This document shows positions 35,461 through 46,600 of a DNA stretch of 64,000 bases, one piece after another. The notes below the pieces were generated by a model, which did no database searches, was not told the DNA's origin, and saw nothing but the letters and a program-made list of their open reading frames with translations. Position numbers and translations under genes: made by a program. Within the stretch, counting starts at the first letter, position 1. The number at the start of each line of letters is the position of its first letter. The DNA comes from Yamagishiella unicocca (lineage: Eukaryota; Chlorophyta; Chlorophyceae; Chlamydomonadales; Volvocaceae). Location of the stretch: assembly GCA_003116995.1 (NCBI GenBank), contig BDSL01000030.1:62001-126000 (forward strand). Reading direction: 5' to 3'.

Positions 35461-35841
35461 GGCGGTAGTGGCGGCGGTCAGGGTAGTGGGGGTGGTAGTA
35501 GTGGGGGGGGCTCGGGTACCCTGTTGGACTCTTGGACCAGTGCGTTAGCAGTGCCCTGTGGGCGCTTACCGCTAGTACTACGGTACATCCCCACTGTCGC
35601 ATGCTATGGATGGCACATGCGGTATCCCGGTATGTGCGTTGAGCGCCGACCGCCCTCCCTGGCCACGCTCCCTCCGTAGGCCGTGGACGGCGAGGCCGTG
35701 GACCTGCTGGCTCTCAGCTGCCCGCCCGATATGACCATCAGCAAGGACACCGAGCAGCTGCTGCAGCTGTGCCGCACAAGCATCCTCATCCACCGCGCCA
35801 TGACATCAGCGCCGACGGCGTCGTCGGTGGCGTGGACATAG
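26909..35841 (+). CDS. 1062-aa protein with N-myristoylation signal and C-terminal USP-like domains
   Basis: Eighteen exons join in phase: 26909-27291, 28226-28470, 29095-29141, 29443-29599, 29939-30093, 30365-30475, 30724-30852, 31041-31101, 31404-31483, 31670-31811, 32167-32571, 33076-33239, 33601-33709, 33801-33937, 34168-34320, 34631-34922, 35157-35413, 35680-35841. The start MGQEGSK fits the N-myristoyl consensus (Gly2, Ser6, Lys7), suggesting membrane attachment. Residues ~60-125 are charged and possibly coiled. The middle (e.g. CEYFVVNELQKWSFFGL, GYAMFLLNSPAEAYTL) is not a family I recognise. Residues ~730-923 (YNVLLVLTPDHARLVKAAVRM ... VVRSAGSPITEVVSGLL ... LAGSSALALARSI-TPLLIV) follow the universal stress protein fold order; 924-1062 may be a second such fold. 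Exon 9 ends at a GC donor. The exon model is strong; function is unknown. Confidence 0.85.
27658..27703. repeat. GGGAAGGTCGC 11-bp repeat
   Basis: Four consecutive 11-bp units lie in the long first intron (27292-28225) of the USP-like gene. Confidence 0.8.
28580..28680. repeat. Two adjoining tandem repeats in intron 2
   Basis: Three copies of a 26-bp unit containing GGGATTTACGGAGGCCGG are followed by copies of GCGGGAGCACA. Both lie in the intron 28471-29094 of the USP-like gene. Confidence 0.8.
29620..29725. repeat. 53-bp perfect direct duplication in intron 4
   Basis: A 53-bp unit starting TTTGGGTGTCCAGGGATGTG occurs twice in immediate succession just after exon 4 of the USP-like gene. Each unit also contains an internal double GGCCCTGCCTACTGTGGG-like phrase. 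Confidence 0.85.
33350..33553. repeat. (ACC)n trinucleotide tract, about 200 bp
   Basis: A near-continuous ACC run, with occasional ACT and ACA interruptions, fills most of the intron 33240-33600 of the USP-like gene. It creates open frames of poly-His, poly-Pro, poly-Thr, poly-Gly and poly-Val that are not genes. Confidence 0.98.
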
Positions 35842-38403
35842 GCGGCAGCGCGCCTGTCGACCCTGGCCGACCGCCGGGTGCCTCGCTGGCCCCGGAGTGC
35901 CGTACACACAGCACAGTCATCACAGCACACTCATAAGACGATAATAGCAGCGTGGGACCGGCGACACTGACCGCGATCTCCGTATTGGGGGTACCTAGCC
36001 GTGGACGGGTGTTAAGCGCCATTGGCGCAGGCGCAGCATGCCGCATTCAGGCCGCCTTTGGCCACATCAGGCCGCATCGGGCTTTGGCCAGTAGCCTGGA
36101 GAACTAGTACCATTGAGCAGGTGTGGAGAGTGTGGTAGCGCAGGCAGGCAGGTGTGGATAGCGTGATAGCGTAGGCAGGCGGGCAACATGGTGCAGCTGA
36201 ATCGCCCAGAGGAAGAGATATGCAGGTCCGGCGGTCGCAGTGCAGTCGAGATGCGCTGCCTAGGGGTCGTAATTGAGAGCGGGGGGCTGCTGCAGTGGTT
36301 GGTGCTGGTGATAGTTGGGTAGCAGCGGCGACGTGTGGCAGTCGGTGCGGCGTGCAGAGGTGACCTGGGCGGCGTGCGGATGGCAGGCAGCGGGCGCCTC
36401 AACGGCGGGAAGGTGAGCTGGAGCCGCCGCTCCAGCTGAGGCGCCAGAGCGCCGTACATACCAGGGCTAGATATCCTGCTGGATTAGGCAGGCCTAAGGC
36501 TTTTGTTACATTTTACTTTTCACTGAGCTGATGTCAGGTCACGGGCGCAATAACCAAGGGAGGTGGCAGTGTGACGCGCGGGAGTGAAACGGCGCGTGAT
36601 CGCTGCATGCAGGTGGCTCTAGGAGGGGTGTATGCGGCAGCTGCAGCAGTGACCGTGGTCGCGGCCCAACGGAAGCGGCGTTTTAACATGAGCTGTGTGA
36701 CGCGCGAGCGCAGGAGATGCACAATGTGCTCTCGGACGTCGGTTGTCGACTTGTTCTCCGAGACGGTGCTCAGGACGGTTCAGGGGATGGGGTGATGCGA
36801 TCGACACGTAGGGGTCAGGAACCTTACCGAAGCCAGTTAGCTTGGCTGTATTTGGGGTTTAGGGTTTCGAGGGGCGTGCACGTAGGGACGACGGAAGGAG
36901 CCGGATCCGGTGTTGCGCTCGCAGATCGAAGCTGATTGAAGGCCATCTTCAGCACTGCCGCATAAGCAGCAACTCTGCTGGGCCCGATAGCGCGCCGGCT
37001 TTTACTGCGCTGCAACTCCGAAACGCAGGGTACAGGATTCCGTTAAGTTAGGATGCTTGAGGCGCTGCCGCACCGCGCTGCGTAATCATACCAACAAGTC
37101 CTATGTTATGGGACATCGGACAATGAAAGTGTAGCGGCTCTCATGCACCGCTGCGCTCTCCCACGGCCAGCAGCACATACGGTGGGATGGGCAAGTGCGC
37201 CAGGCCGCGACGTCGTTGGTGATATCCAGTGCTCCGCTGTCCCGCGGGTGTTAGGGTTTTGGTAGGTGCCATCTGATCCTGGCTGGGTTTGGTCCTGGGA
37301 CTCGCTGAGGCAGTGCTTCCGCTACCGGTATCCAAGGATACGGTCCGCTGGCATGCGACGAGGTTGATTACAACTTATAAGTTGTAATAAAGATATGATT
37401 TAATCGAGTTACGGCTTGGGGCGTTGAGAGGATGCTCGTTGGTTTGCACTTCAAGAGGTGGGGCGAGCAGCGACAGCCTCCAGCCACGACAAATCCCGAT
37501 TCCAACAAGCCGGCTGCTGCCGTACAGCGCCACACAGGGTGTTCCCTGGTGCAACACTTGCGCAACCCTCGCATCACCGCCCGCACGTTGGGCGCGCCAT
37601 CCGCCTGCGGGACATTCGCTGACGGTGTGGTGAATGAAGCACTGCCGCAGCATCTCATCGGACGCTCCATGGAATTCCTGCGATACACCTCAGCCGGCGC
37701 ATTCTGTAGGAAGGCCTGAGCAGTGCTGACCACAGTCTTAACTCGCAGCGGCACTCCATCATTGTGCTTCGTAGAGTAAATGTTTACTCCAGACCTTTCA
37801 GAAAGGTAATACCATCGGGCACATCGCCTGGCATTGAAGGAGACCCATGAAGAACAGAGAGGGCAAACAGCAGCAACGGCTCCCCAGGTGCTCGATGGCA
37901 AAGCCATGAGATCCTAGGAGGCCCACAGCCAGGCCGCCGCCCCCACGGTAGGAAGGGCCACGCACAGGCTGAAGTTGCAGCACCTCAAGAAGGATTCCTC
38001 CCCTCGCGTTCGCCGGGTAACGCAACGTGCACGATCGGCCACTGCACCCATGCCATACCACTAGAAACCCAACTGGAGCATGCACGTCGAGGTTACGCAG
38101 GTATTCAAGTATTGACCGTGCCTGACCGCAGAAAGTCAGGAGTCGACCACACAGCAGTAGGCGTGGGCCCTGTGCAGGTCGACGGCTTGCCACGTGGGAT
38201 CACCCCATGTCAAAACCCACCATGTATCAGACGCTGACGGCGGGGTCCTCCCTGGGCCGACCGCTTAAAAGTCGCACGTACCGATATGAATAATTGCACC
38301 TCCTGACCGAAAGGTTCGTGGGGAATGGCTCGTGGAAAAAGGTCAAAAGGCCTAAGGGCCTTACGTCTGCAACAAGTCAACTGAACTCCGTCTGACTCGC
38401 CTG
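35842..38403. other. Intergenic and degraded region
   Basis: Follows the USP-like gene. It contains a perfect 16-bp palindrome ACAACTTATAAGTTGT at 37370-37385 overlapping a TGTAA (37383-37387), and a block of overlapping - strand frames (37375-38193, separate entry). No intact gene is visible. Confidence 0.5.
37375..38193 (-). pseudogene. Possible degraded coding sequence, unrecognised
   Basis: Three successive - strand frames each read like protein but hand over by frame changes: 38193-37798 (LDVHAPVGFLVVWHGCSG), then 37907-~37640 (CPLCSSWVSFNARRCARWYY, CxxC-type clusters), then 37653-37375 (LRQCFIHHTVSECP). No splice sites explain the shifts. This would fit a frameshifted remnant of a Cys-rich protein or transposon ORF, but I recognise no family. 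It may equally be chance. Confidence 0.25.
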
Positions 38404-39620
38404 ATGCATGGGAAGTACACGAACGACGGTGGGTTAACGATGGCCACGTTGGCAACTGGCAGCGGGGCCGCCGTACGGCCGATGCAATGTCACGACGCTG
38501 GACTCGGCAGAAACACCAACACCAGAAAGGCTGGGATGCAGTGGGGCCTCGGCATCCTTTCTTGCGGGTTGTCGCCAGTCGCCTTGTCTGCGGGGGACCG
38601 GCTGAGGTACTGGTGGATTCGTGATCGGCCCAGTCTTGAGGAGAAGTTCGGCGAGCATCCGTTCACTATCGACCTGTCCCTGAACCACTTGAAGGTGCAG
38701 GACGTCGACGTTCTTGTGCCGTGGCTGAGGCAGTATTCAGGGCTTCGCATTGTCATCAATGACAACGATTTCGACTTTGCTGAGCTTCGGAAACACTTTG
38801 AACAGTATGACAATACCTTACAGCTCATTCGGTAGGTCTACGCTCTGCTTTTGTTTGCAGGCCTTCTCATGTAAGACACATAAAGATGGAATTATGATTT
38901 CGTGCCCGCAGGTTGCTCACGACGGGGCGGCTCCATTTCAGCTCTACGCTTCTGCACCTGCTGACGGAGTCGGTTCTTCTCAAGCAGATGGAGAAGATCA
39001 CGACGTTATCGGACAAGACAGAAAAACTTCAAAACTGGCAAACAAAGGCAAGCTTCGCCGTTGAAGATGAGGTCAACTGCCTCATCCACAACTACTACGA
39101 GGCGCTGGGATACGCAGTCGCTCCATTGGCTCCCGGGGCCCGCTCTGCTGGTCTTGCGATGCTTTCTCCGAAGATCCCTGTGAAAGGGAAGCCCCTGCAG
39201 CACCTCTACTCGTTCGATGCAGCTTATCAACTCACGAAGGAGGACGAGGAGCTGGTGGTGCTTGGTGAGGTTAAGCACTCACTGGACACGCGGGATGTGC
39301 AGGATTTCGGGAACAAAGTGTCCTTGTTCATGAAGCGGTTGAAAAAAATCCAAGAGGGCACACTGCCCACGGGTTCACCAGCCTTCAACATGCAAAACGA
39401 TGTACTCAGGCGGTATCTGGGTGCGCGTATCAAGGCTTTCGTAGGTACCGTGCACGTGCAGCCTGCTGCTTTGGCTGCAGCTGCCAAAGCGGGGTACGAT
39501 GTCGTGCTGCCGGGCGGGGCCAGGTTCGAACTGAAGTCTGCCGATGAGGCTAAAGAGATGGCCGAGTTGTGGTCGGCTACCGCTCCAAGCCATTTGCAGG
39601 CTGAAGAGGACGAATGCTAG
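38404..39620 (+). CDS. PD-(D/E)XK nuclease-like protein, 378 aa
   Basis: Two exons, 38404-38831 and 38912-39620, join in phase across an 80-nt intron with GTAGGT donor and TGCCCGCAG acceptor. The first ATG is taken; MATLATGSG at 38440 is an alternative start. Residues ~85-140 form an alpha/beta segment (IDLSLNHLKVQDVDVLVPWL). A helical linker (VLLKQMEKITTLSDKTEKL) follows. The C-terminal half has the order expected of a restriction-endonuclease-like fold: helix Glu in EDEVNCLIHNYYEALGY, Asp in SFDAAYQL, and ExK in VVLGEVKHSL. That points to a DNA-acting nuclease domain; whether it is active, and on what substrate, cannot be told. Such domains occur in transposon- and effector-associated eukaryotic proteins, but no Crinkler-type header is visible. 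Confidence 0.7.
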
Positions 39621-39659
39621 TTCCAAGCCATTTGCAGGCTGAAGAGGACGAATGCTAGT
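39584..39659 (+). repeat. 38-bp tandem duplication across the stop codon
   Basis: The unit 39584-39621, containing the last codons and TAG stop of the nuclease-like gene, is repeated exactly at 39622-39659. The second copy lies in the 3' UTR and does not change the product. Confidence 0.95.
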
Positions 39660-39957
39660 ATGCATAGGGTGCCGCCAAAAGGAAAATAAGGCCAAGAGAC
39701 GGGGGACGGGAGACGGGACTTGGCTGTGTGGATGCTTCGTGATCCAAATAGACGTCTGACTGGATTGTTTTCAAATTGGGCAGTCGCGATTGGCGTGCGC
39801 TGTGTCGAGTCATTTGTGAGGGCGAGTCATGTGTGAAGTGTTCGCGAGGCTTGCGATTCGTTCGCGACTCAGCAGCAAACCTTCCTGAGGAAATTCGTAA
39901 CGTTGTTTTGATTTGTTTGACACGTATTTCAACAGGTATCGGTGAAACTGTGATTAC

Positions 39958-40110
39958 TGTAACGGAAATGTGTACCTGTTGTATCACTCCTGTGTGGAGT
40001 GCAACGGATGCTTCGGCAACCGGGCGCACTGACTGTGTGTCCGTGTGGTAGCTCTGAGAGGATTGCATTGTGACATGAGCGGGCGCATATGTCTGCCTCC
40101 GTCCTTGTAA
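39958..40110 (+). terminator. Candidate poly(A) signals of the nuclease-like gene
   Basis: TGTAA occurs at 39958-39962 and again at 40106-40110, 340 and 490 nt after the stop. Either would give a typical algal 3' UTR length. Confidence 0.35.
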
Positions 40111-40114
40111 ATGA

Positions 40115-40346
40115 CAACCCACGGCCTCGCAGCTCCTTTATTGCATCTATGTTGCAAGCTCGACAGGCAGCCCACAAGTGCCCACATTGCATTTTCGCCT
40201 GCTTGGGCTCCATGCTTCAGCAGCGTCTTCAGCACCTGCAGCTGCCCGCTCGCACATGATAGCATCACAGCGCGTGACATGTCTTCAGTGCTGGGGTTGC
40301 ACATTAGACCTCGCATCAGCATCTGCATGTCTCCTGTGCTGTCCAT
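40115..40346 (-). pseudogene. Frameshifted ankyrin-repeat fragment
   Basis: Frame one from ATG at 40346 reads AVMLSCASGQLQVLKTLLKHG, ankyrin-like. Near 40200 the ankyrin-like reading continues in another frame as HLWAACRACNIDAIKELRGRG. Two repeats in register but different frames, with no intron signals between, suggest a broken gene copy. Upstream and downstream repeats are not found. It lies just past the nuclease-like gene on the opposite strand. Confidence 0.4.
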
Positions 40347-41226
40347 CTTCCCCCTGTCCTTTTAGGGGTTGTTTTCGGCCATTCTGTAGGTTAATATGCA
40401 CGGCACTAGCCTGTCATGCGCGTTTGGGACCCACGGTATGTATGAGGTGCGGCGCGGTGATGGCGTCTGTGCGGTGTTAGGAGCCATGCATTATGCATTG
40501 CGCCGCCGGTCGTATGGTCGGACGTTTGAGAGCAGTTGTAAGCAATGACAATCCTTTGTTACATTGCATCTGAATGCTTGGCCGCAGCACACCGCGTGTC
40601 TTTCCTGCGTCTCTTTCAGTATCCGCGCCGCCAGGACCCCGCAGGCCGCGGGTCGCTCGGGTTGCTCCTGGCTGCTGTAACGACATGCCATGTCCCTGTT
40701 GATTCGGCCCTGCAGGGCCCTGCTGCTGCCAGCGCTCCCCCCTTCGAACCCTAGTCCGTCCCGTTCGGCCCAGCACGGAACTTACATTCTCACATGCAGA
40801 CGCCGAGATCGTTATCCTCCTTTCGCGATGGGGGAGCAAGACCGGCGCGGCCTTGCTCGCCAGGCAGAACGTATCGTTCCACGTAGTTCTGGGCTAGGAT
40901 GCCGTGCGTGGGATGGTACCTCAGGAAAGTGAGTCACGGCGGTTTGGCCGCGATGCAGTGCGCTGCAGTGCGCGCCAAAATCGTGTCCTTGCATGACCCA
41001 CGGGTCGCTTCCTACCACGCAACGCGTGACTGTGCCCTCGCCCGAGCCATCACGGGCGGCATGATGTGATCACGTCATGATGATGAGGTGATGCGATCCC
41101 GATCGCGCGTGATCAGTCCTTGTGAGCATCACGGGATTGCTTGTTTGCTCGACTGCACTGCATTCATGCCTGTTGCAGCAACAAAGCGTGCCTGTACATT
41201 TCGACGATTACAGATAACAGACACAG

Positions 41227-41306
41227 CAGCAGCAGCAGCAGCAGCAACAACAAATAACAGACACAGCAGCAGCAACAACAGCAGCAGCAGTAACAGATAC
41301 AGCAGC
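41227..41306. repeat. (CAG)n with an internal duplicated segment
   Basis: CAG runs (about 6 and 5 units) are separated by repeated ACAACAAATAACAGACA-type sequence, just 5' of the next gene. They provide several CAG acceptors and may be 5' UTR. Confidence 0.85.
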
Positions 41307-41329
41307 GTGTGCCAGCAGACCCTGCCGAG

Positions 41330-42214
41330 ATGGTCCATGCGTCAGCACCCATACTGGAGGCACGCATCCGCTCGCCAGGCGACGTCCGCTCCCTCGGCGT
41401 GATGTCCGTGGAGGTCAACACAAGCTCACTCAGCGCAAAGGTAGCCGCACTGAGGCGCTCCCGCGCTCAGCTGGTCTACTACCCCGCGTCGTCGTGCAAC
41501 GTTACTCAGCACATGGCGGTGCTTCTGGAGGCTACGTTCGTTGTTGACGTCCGCGGTCCCGGGCAGCCCCGCCGTACATCAGTCCGCTACATCCTGCTTG
41601 AGCGGAACGTGGACTCCATCCGCGTCAGCGCGAGCGTCGATGAGCTGGGGCTGCTGAGGTTGGGCTCTAGGTGGGGCGGGGGGAGGGTGAGCCGGGGGCC
41701 GGTCATTACTGCGGCGTAGACCGCCAGCGTACACGTATGTTCAGAGCCATTGCCCTGCCTTTACCCGACGTCACAACCCAGGCAAGCACTTCGTCTCCGT
41801 AGCCATCTTCGAGCCGCCTTCGCCTATTGCATGACCCCTATCGCCCTCGCCCTGCCTTGCCTCCCGTGCTATTCGCGCAGGTCAAACCAGGCCACCGATG
41901 CCATCGTCCTGGGGGAGCACGTGACCGACTGCCCGGCGGACAAGATGGTGGAGATGCTGCGGAACGACCTGCGCCGCACCTACGTCCTGCGCAGCGGACC
42001 CACAGATGAGGAGGATGGCGACGGCAGCGAGACCAAGGGCGGACCGCGGACGGACACCACCAATTGCGCGCGTTTCGCCACGCGGCTGTACGGGCTGCTT
42101 AACCCGCAGCAGCCGGTACTTGGCTTCCGCTTTGGGTCACCGAAGGCACACGAGCCCGGAGAAGGAGAGGTGGAGTCAGATGAGTCCCAAGATGACCTCG
42201 TGGTGGTTCGGTAG
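41330..42214 (+). CDS. Unrecognised two-exon protein, about 224 aa
   Basis: Exon 1 runs from the ATG at 41330 (MVHASAPILEARIRSP) to 41670, and exon 2 from 41881 to the TAG at 42214. The donor AG/GTGGGG and acceptor TTCGCGCAG join in phase. The frame is open back to a TAA at 41291, inside the CAG repeats, so an upstream exon is possible. The protein has beta-rich phrases (AVLLEATFVVDVRG, SVRYILLERNVDSIRV), a middle helical part (DKMVEMLRNDLRRTYVL) and an acidic C-terminus. No family is recognised. TGTAA at 42616-42620 may end its transcript. Confidence 0.55.
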
Positions 42215-42615
42215 TACGACATGTGCGGCTCCGGAGCCGCAGGTACGCCACCTGTTGGCAGGTCTGAGCCGTATGTGTCTGAGCCATGTGCCATGCTGCG
42301 CTCGGATCCTGCACTTTGGGAGCGGTCGCCATAAGGCACCGTGCACTTCCTACTCAGTCACAACTTGGGAAAAAGCTGTGGTGGTAGTTTTCGTTACAGC
42401 GGGCTGGTGTGGACGTTGAGCTGTGGTAAAACTGGCAGACGTTGGTTACGAAGCCAGCAACATAGTTGATGAACACATTCAAGATGCCGTTGTGTTATCA
42501 ACGACAAATTTGAATGGGTCCCCAACGGGTCTACAATGTCTTTGCCAGTGTCTTTGCGCCGTTCAATTAAAATTATCCCGTATCCTTTCCTCTGGTGGGT
42601 CCCCGATGACGAGCT

Positions 42616-42620
42616 TGTAA
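42616..42620 (+). terminator. Candidate TGTAA poly(A) signal
   Basis: Lies 400 nt past the stop of the gene ending at 42214, in sense orientation. Convergent with the AGPase gene's own candidate signal at 42696-42700. Confidence 0.35.
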
Positions 42621-42695
42621 CGTCCCTTCATGCAACCAAGAATCGATCGAAACTGGCACTGACCCAGTTCGGACCTACTTGCCGAATGCAATGAT

Positions 42696-42700
42696 TACAA
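42696..42700 (-). terminator. Candidate TGTAA poly(A) signal of the AGPase gene
   Basis: TTACA on the + strand, about 980 nt beyond the AGPase stop codon. Long 3' UTRs are common in these algae. The two convergent transcripts would nearly abut here. Confidence 0.35.
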
Positions 42701-43676
42701 TGGAGGACCGACGCACTCGCAATGTTCTTCTCTGGTACATGGGGCAGCAGGCCGTGAACGTGAAAAAATTATCCACATCTTCGAATGGCTACACGTGGCC
42801 CCATGCGGAATGGCGGCAGCGCAGCAGCAGATGCACAGTGCGCTCGGGATGGGTGCTAAGAGCTCCGCCGGCGGAGCTGCACGACGCCCAACCCCCTGCA
42901 TCACCCTCTTGTCAACGGCCGAAAAAACAGCAAGCAGACTAATACACAACACATTAGTCAAAATTGCAGGGGGCGTGCTGCATCGCGGCAACGCCCCAAA
43001 AGAACACCCAACACCCCACCGCTGTTATTGCGACGGCTGCGCGGGGCACGGGAAACAAATTGAGCTTTGTACATGCGCGGAACGAAGCCGGAGGTAGCCA
43101 GGCGTCAGTGTGCCAGCCTAAAGCTTTATCGTGGGCCTCCGAAATAGGCGTTGCCCAGACAACCTCACGTTGGACAACTACTAACAAGCCAGTCTGCCAC
43201 TCAAGTGCTTCCCGAGCAGCGACAACCGCACGTTTTGCCTCCCCAAAAGGCGGCGCGAAAACGGATTGGCGCCGCCCTCCCACGATCACAGCTTGGGCGC
43301 CAAGGCGACCGCCTCGCCCGACCCATGGGACGGGCTGATCGCGGGGGCCATTGCCCTCTTCCCGCTAACATCCATCAAGCACATGTTTTATCCATCACAA
43401 CAGGGCACGTTCGGCGCCAGCCCCAATCGCGCCCGTCCACCCTTAACCGCGCCTCCTGAAGGCTTACTGGCGGGGATTATTGCCAGGACTGGGTCAGCAC
43501 ACCAGCTCAAATCCCTCGCCCGCAGGTGCCATGCGATTGGGCAATTGGGCAATGCACCCTCAGCAGCGGATGGGTCCGGCCCACCACCATCTGCCTCGGC
43601 CTGGGCAAAGCACCACCGCAGCTGGCGCAATCAGAGCCCGGTAGCTGCATGTGCCGCTGCAATTCACGATGCCACT

Positions 43677-46600
43677 TTAGATGATGGTGCCGGCCGGGAT
43701 GCACGAGTCCTTGATGATAACCACAATGCCGTCCTTGATGACAAAGCCCAGATCCTCACGGTTAGCCTCCTTGACGTTGTCCTTGTTGATGATCTGGCAC
43801 TTCGGCCCGATGCGAGCGTTCTTGTCCACAATGGCCTAACGAGCAGAACGAGGGGCGAACGAGGCGGTTTAGGAGGTCCAATACGTCGACGGGCCAAGCC
43901 GGATGTAAAAGTTTAGTAAAAACCATACATCCCGCCAACGTTACGATTGCTTCTCCGCTACAAGACCTAATCCCAACCTTACCCGGCGGACAATCGAGCC
44001 GTCGCCCACGCCCATGGGCAGGCAGCCCGGTACGAACTCGCACTCCTCTAGCGTCTCGTAGTAGTCAGCGCCCATCATCATGGCGGAGTCGATGATGACG
44101 TCCGAGCCGATCAGAGAGCGGATACCAATGATCGAGTTGGAGATCTTGGTGCCGGCCTTGATGACGCAGCCGTCACCAATGATGGACATGGACACCTCAC
44201 CGTCCAGCACCTTGGACGGAGGCAGGAAGCGCGACATGGTGTAGATGGGCGCCTCCTTGTCGTAGAAGCTGAAGGGTGCAGACAGTGCGCGAACGGGGGC
44301 AGGAAAGGAGGCGAGGAGGGTGAAGGAGGACAGAAGAGCAAGAACTCAACCGTATGTTATTCAACAACAGGGTGATGCAGGCCAACCCATTGGTCGCAGA
44401 CAAAGAGGGTCATCACAAATCGCGCATACTGCCACGGGAAGGCGCGCAAGGACCCCAACATCACCCACCTGAACTGCGCCTTCTCCGGGTCAGCCAGTGC
44501 CAGGTTGGCGTTGTAGAACGCCTCCACGGTACCGATGTCCTCCCAGTAGCCCTTGAACGCATACGCCTGGACCTTGAAGCCGGCGTCCTTGGCACCCGGA
44601 ATGACCTCGTTACCGAAGTCATTGGCGCCCGGCATGCGGTTCAGCAGCAGCTCGCGCAGCGCCTTCGCCGACATGACGTAGATGCCCATGGAGGCAATGA
44701 ACGGCTTGGCCTGAGCGCTGCGTGTCGGCAAGCGAGGAGCAGAGGTACTATATCAACGCGTAGATCGCGAGTGGGAAAGCCCGAAGGAGGCCATGCCGGT
44801 GGTTCATGCCCGCACACATGCATTGGGATCAAGTGGCGAGGACACGTCGTTTGGAGATCCAGTTGCTAGGATTTTGCATGCATGAACACTGCTGCACTGT
44901 TGCCTCTAGGAAAGGACAACTTGGAAGACACGCGGCCCACGATTCATAGCCACTATGTAGCAAGGCGTTATCACAGGTACGGTTTCGATGTGCAATAGGT
45001 TCATATTGAGGCGCGTCATCCTGTGACGTGTTCCCGCAGCCAATCCATCAAGCAATCTGAGCCGCCACCGCCCGTAAAGTGGACGCATTCGATTATCCAA
45101 ATCCACTAGTTCACAACAAGGGCTGCCAGCGCACCACCTCGTACGGGCATGGCATGCAGCTCGGGTGCGGACGTATGTTAACGAACACAGATGTCCAGCA
45201 AGGCGATATATGGTGCGAATCAGGCAGGCGGTACACGGTGCGATGGGAGTCCGCCCATATCGGCCTATGCTCGACGCACATGGCCTTTCTAACCGCAAGC
45301 ATCACCAACCACCGCCAACACGGCAGCAGCAGCCATAGCCCACCAATTCGGTGAGCGGGGTTCGGAGGCCCGCGGCGCAGCACGTGCATCGCGGAGTCCA
45401 TGCTGGATGCGGAAAAACTGCGTGCGGAGAAGCGAGAACGCCTTCAAACGCGGGTACCCCTTATCGGTGCGCCCAGTGCCCACTGAAAAGAGCCAAATCG
45501 GAATTTCACCAGCTCAAAGCCCGCCGAACCCCCAAAGAGTTTCAACCCCCTAAATACAGTTTTTCATCAAACCCGGATTCCCCGACAACGTTATAGTAAC
45601 AGGGAAAGCTCATGAAATCGTCGACTTCGCCACATCCACGAAAAAAACATTGAGCTCCATACCCGGACCTCGGAGCCACTGGTAGTTGCATCATGGCTTC
45701 ATGGGTTCCGCACGTGTGGCTGGTAGTTGCGCCAAATCTGGGGCCGGCCTGACCGAAATTTGCTGAGTATGCGTACGCTCTATATGAGTACGCAGCCTTG
45801 GATTTCCCAGTTTTCCGCGCAGATCATGAACATTCTGGAGTGCCTTCGATTCTTCTCTGTAACCGTTGCCCCGCAGTTCTTGTCATTTGATTTGTACTGC
45901 CGATCCAGTAGACTTGGCATATCGCGTTTCGTCGAACGAGTCTCAGCACCTACATACGACCCCTTCCACAATCGCCCGCAATGCCTGCTTGAAGCGCACA
46001 GTTGCTGTAACGTCAGGCCTGTACCGCGCCGTTCACGTATTTCAGGCCCGTATCCCCGTCTGATCCCAGGTCTTCCATCCCCGCAATCAGTCACTTACGT
46101 GGCCGGGTCGACGCCTAGGATGGACGTGTCCACCTTCATGTTGTAGAGCGCGTCGCCCTTGGGCTTCTCAGCGAACTCAATAACGCGGCCAGCCTCGTCA
46201 ATCTTCATCAGGCCGAACGCCGACGCCTCCTTCTCAGCGCACGGCAGTGCAGCGATGGTGATGGCGGCGCCGCTCTCGCGGTGCTTGCGCACGAAATCGC
46301 GGTAATCCATGCGGTACAGGTGGTCGCCTAGGCATACGTAAGAGACAACAATTGCGTGCAAAGGGTGATACAGGGTCAGGGGCACGCTCTGTGGTAGAAA
46401 CATGCGCCTACGACGTACGTCAACAGTGTAGGCGACACCAGTGGAGAAGTCCAGCATCGTGTTCGGTTATCTGGGCGTTTTCCATAGAGATAATGGACAG
46501 GCGACGATGCGATCCAGGTTTCAACGGCGACTCATCGAATGGGGTTCCCGACGTGCATGCTTTACGGATGGCGTGCGACTAGTTGTCAGGTCATCCTTCG

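Noticed and set aside
38434..38828. Minus-strand frames opposite the nuclease-like gene
   Set aside because: Shadow frames; the + strand exons have good splice sites and a coherent fold pattern.
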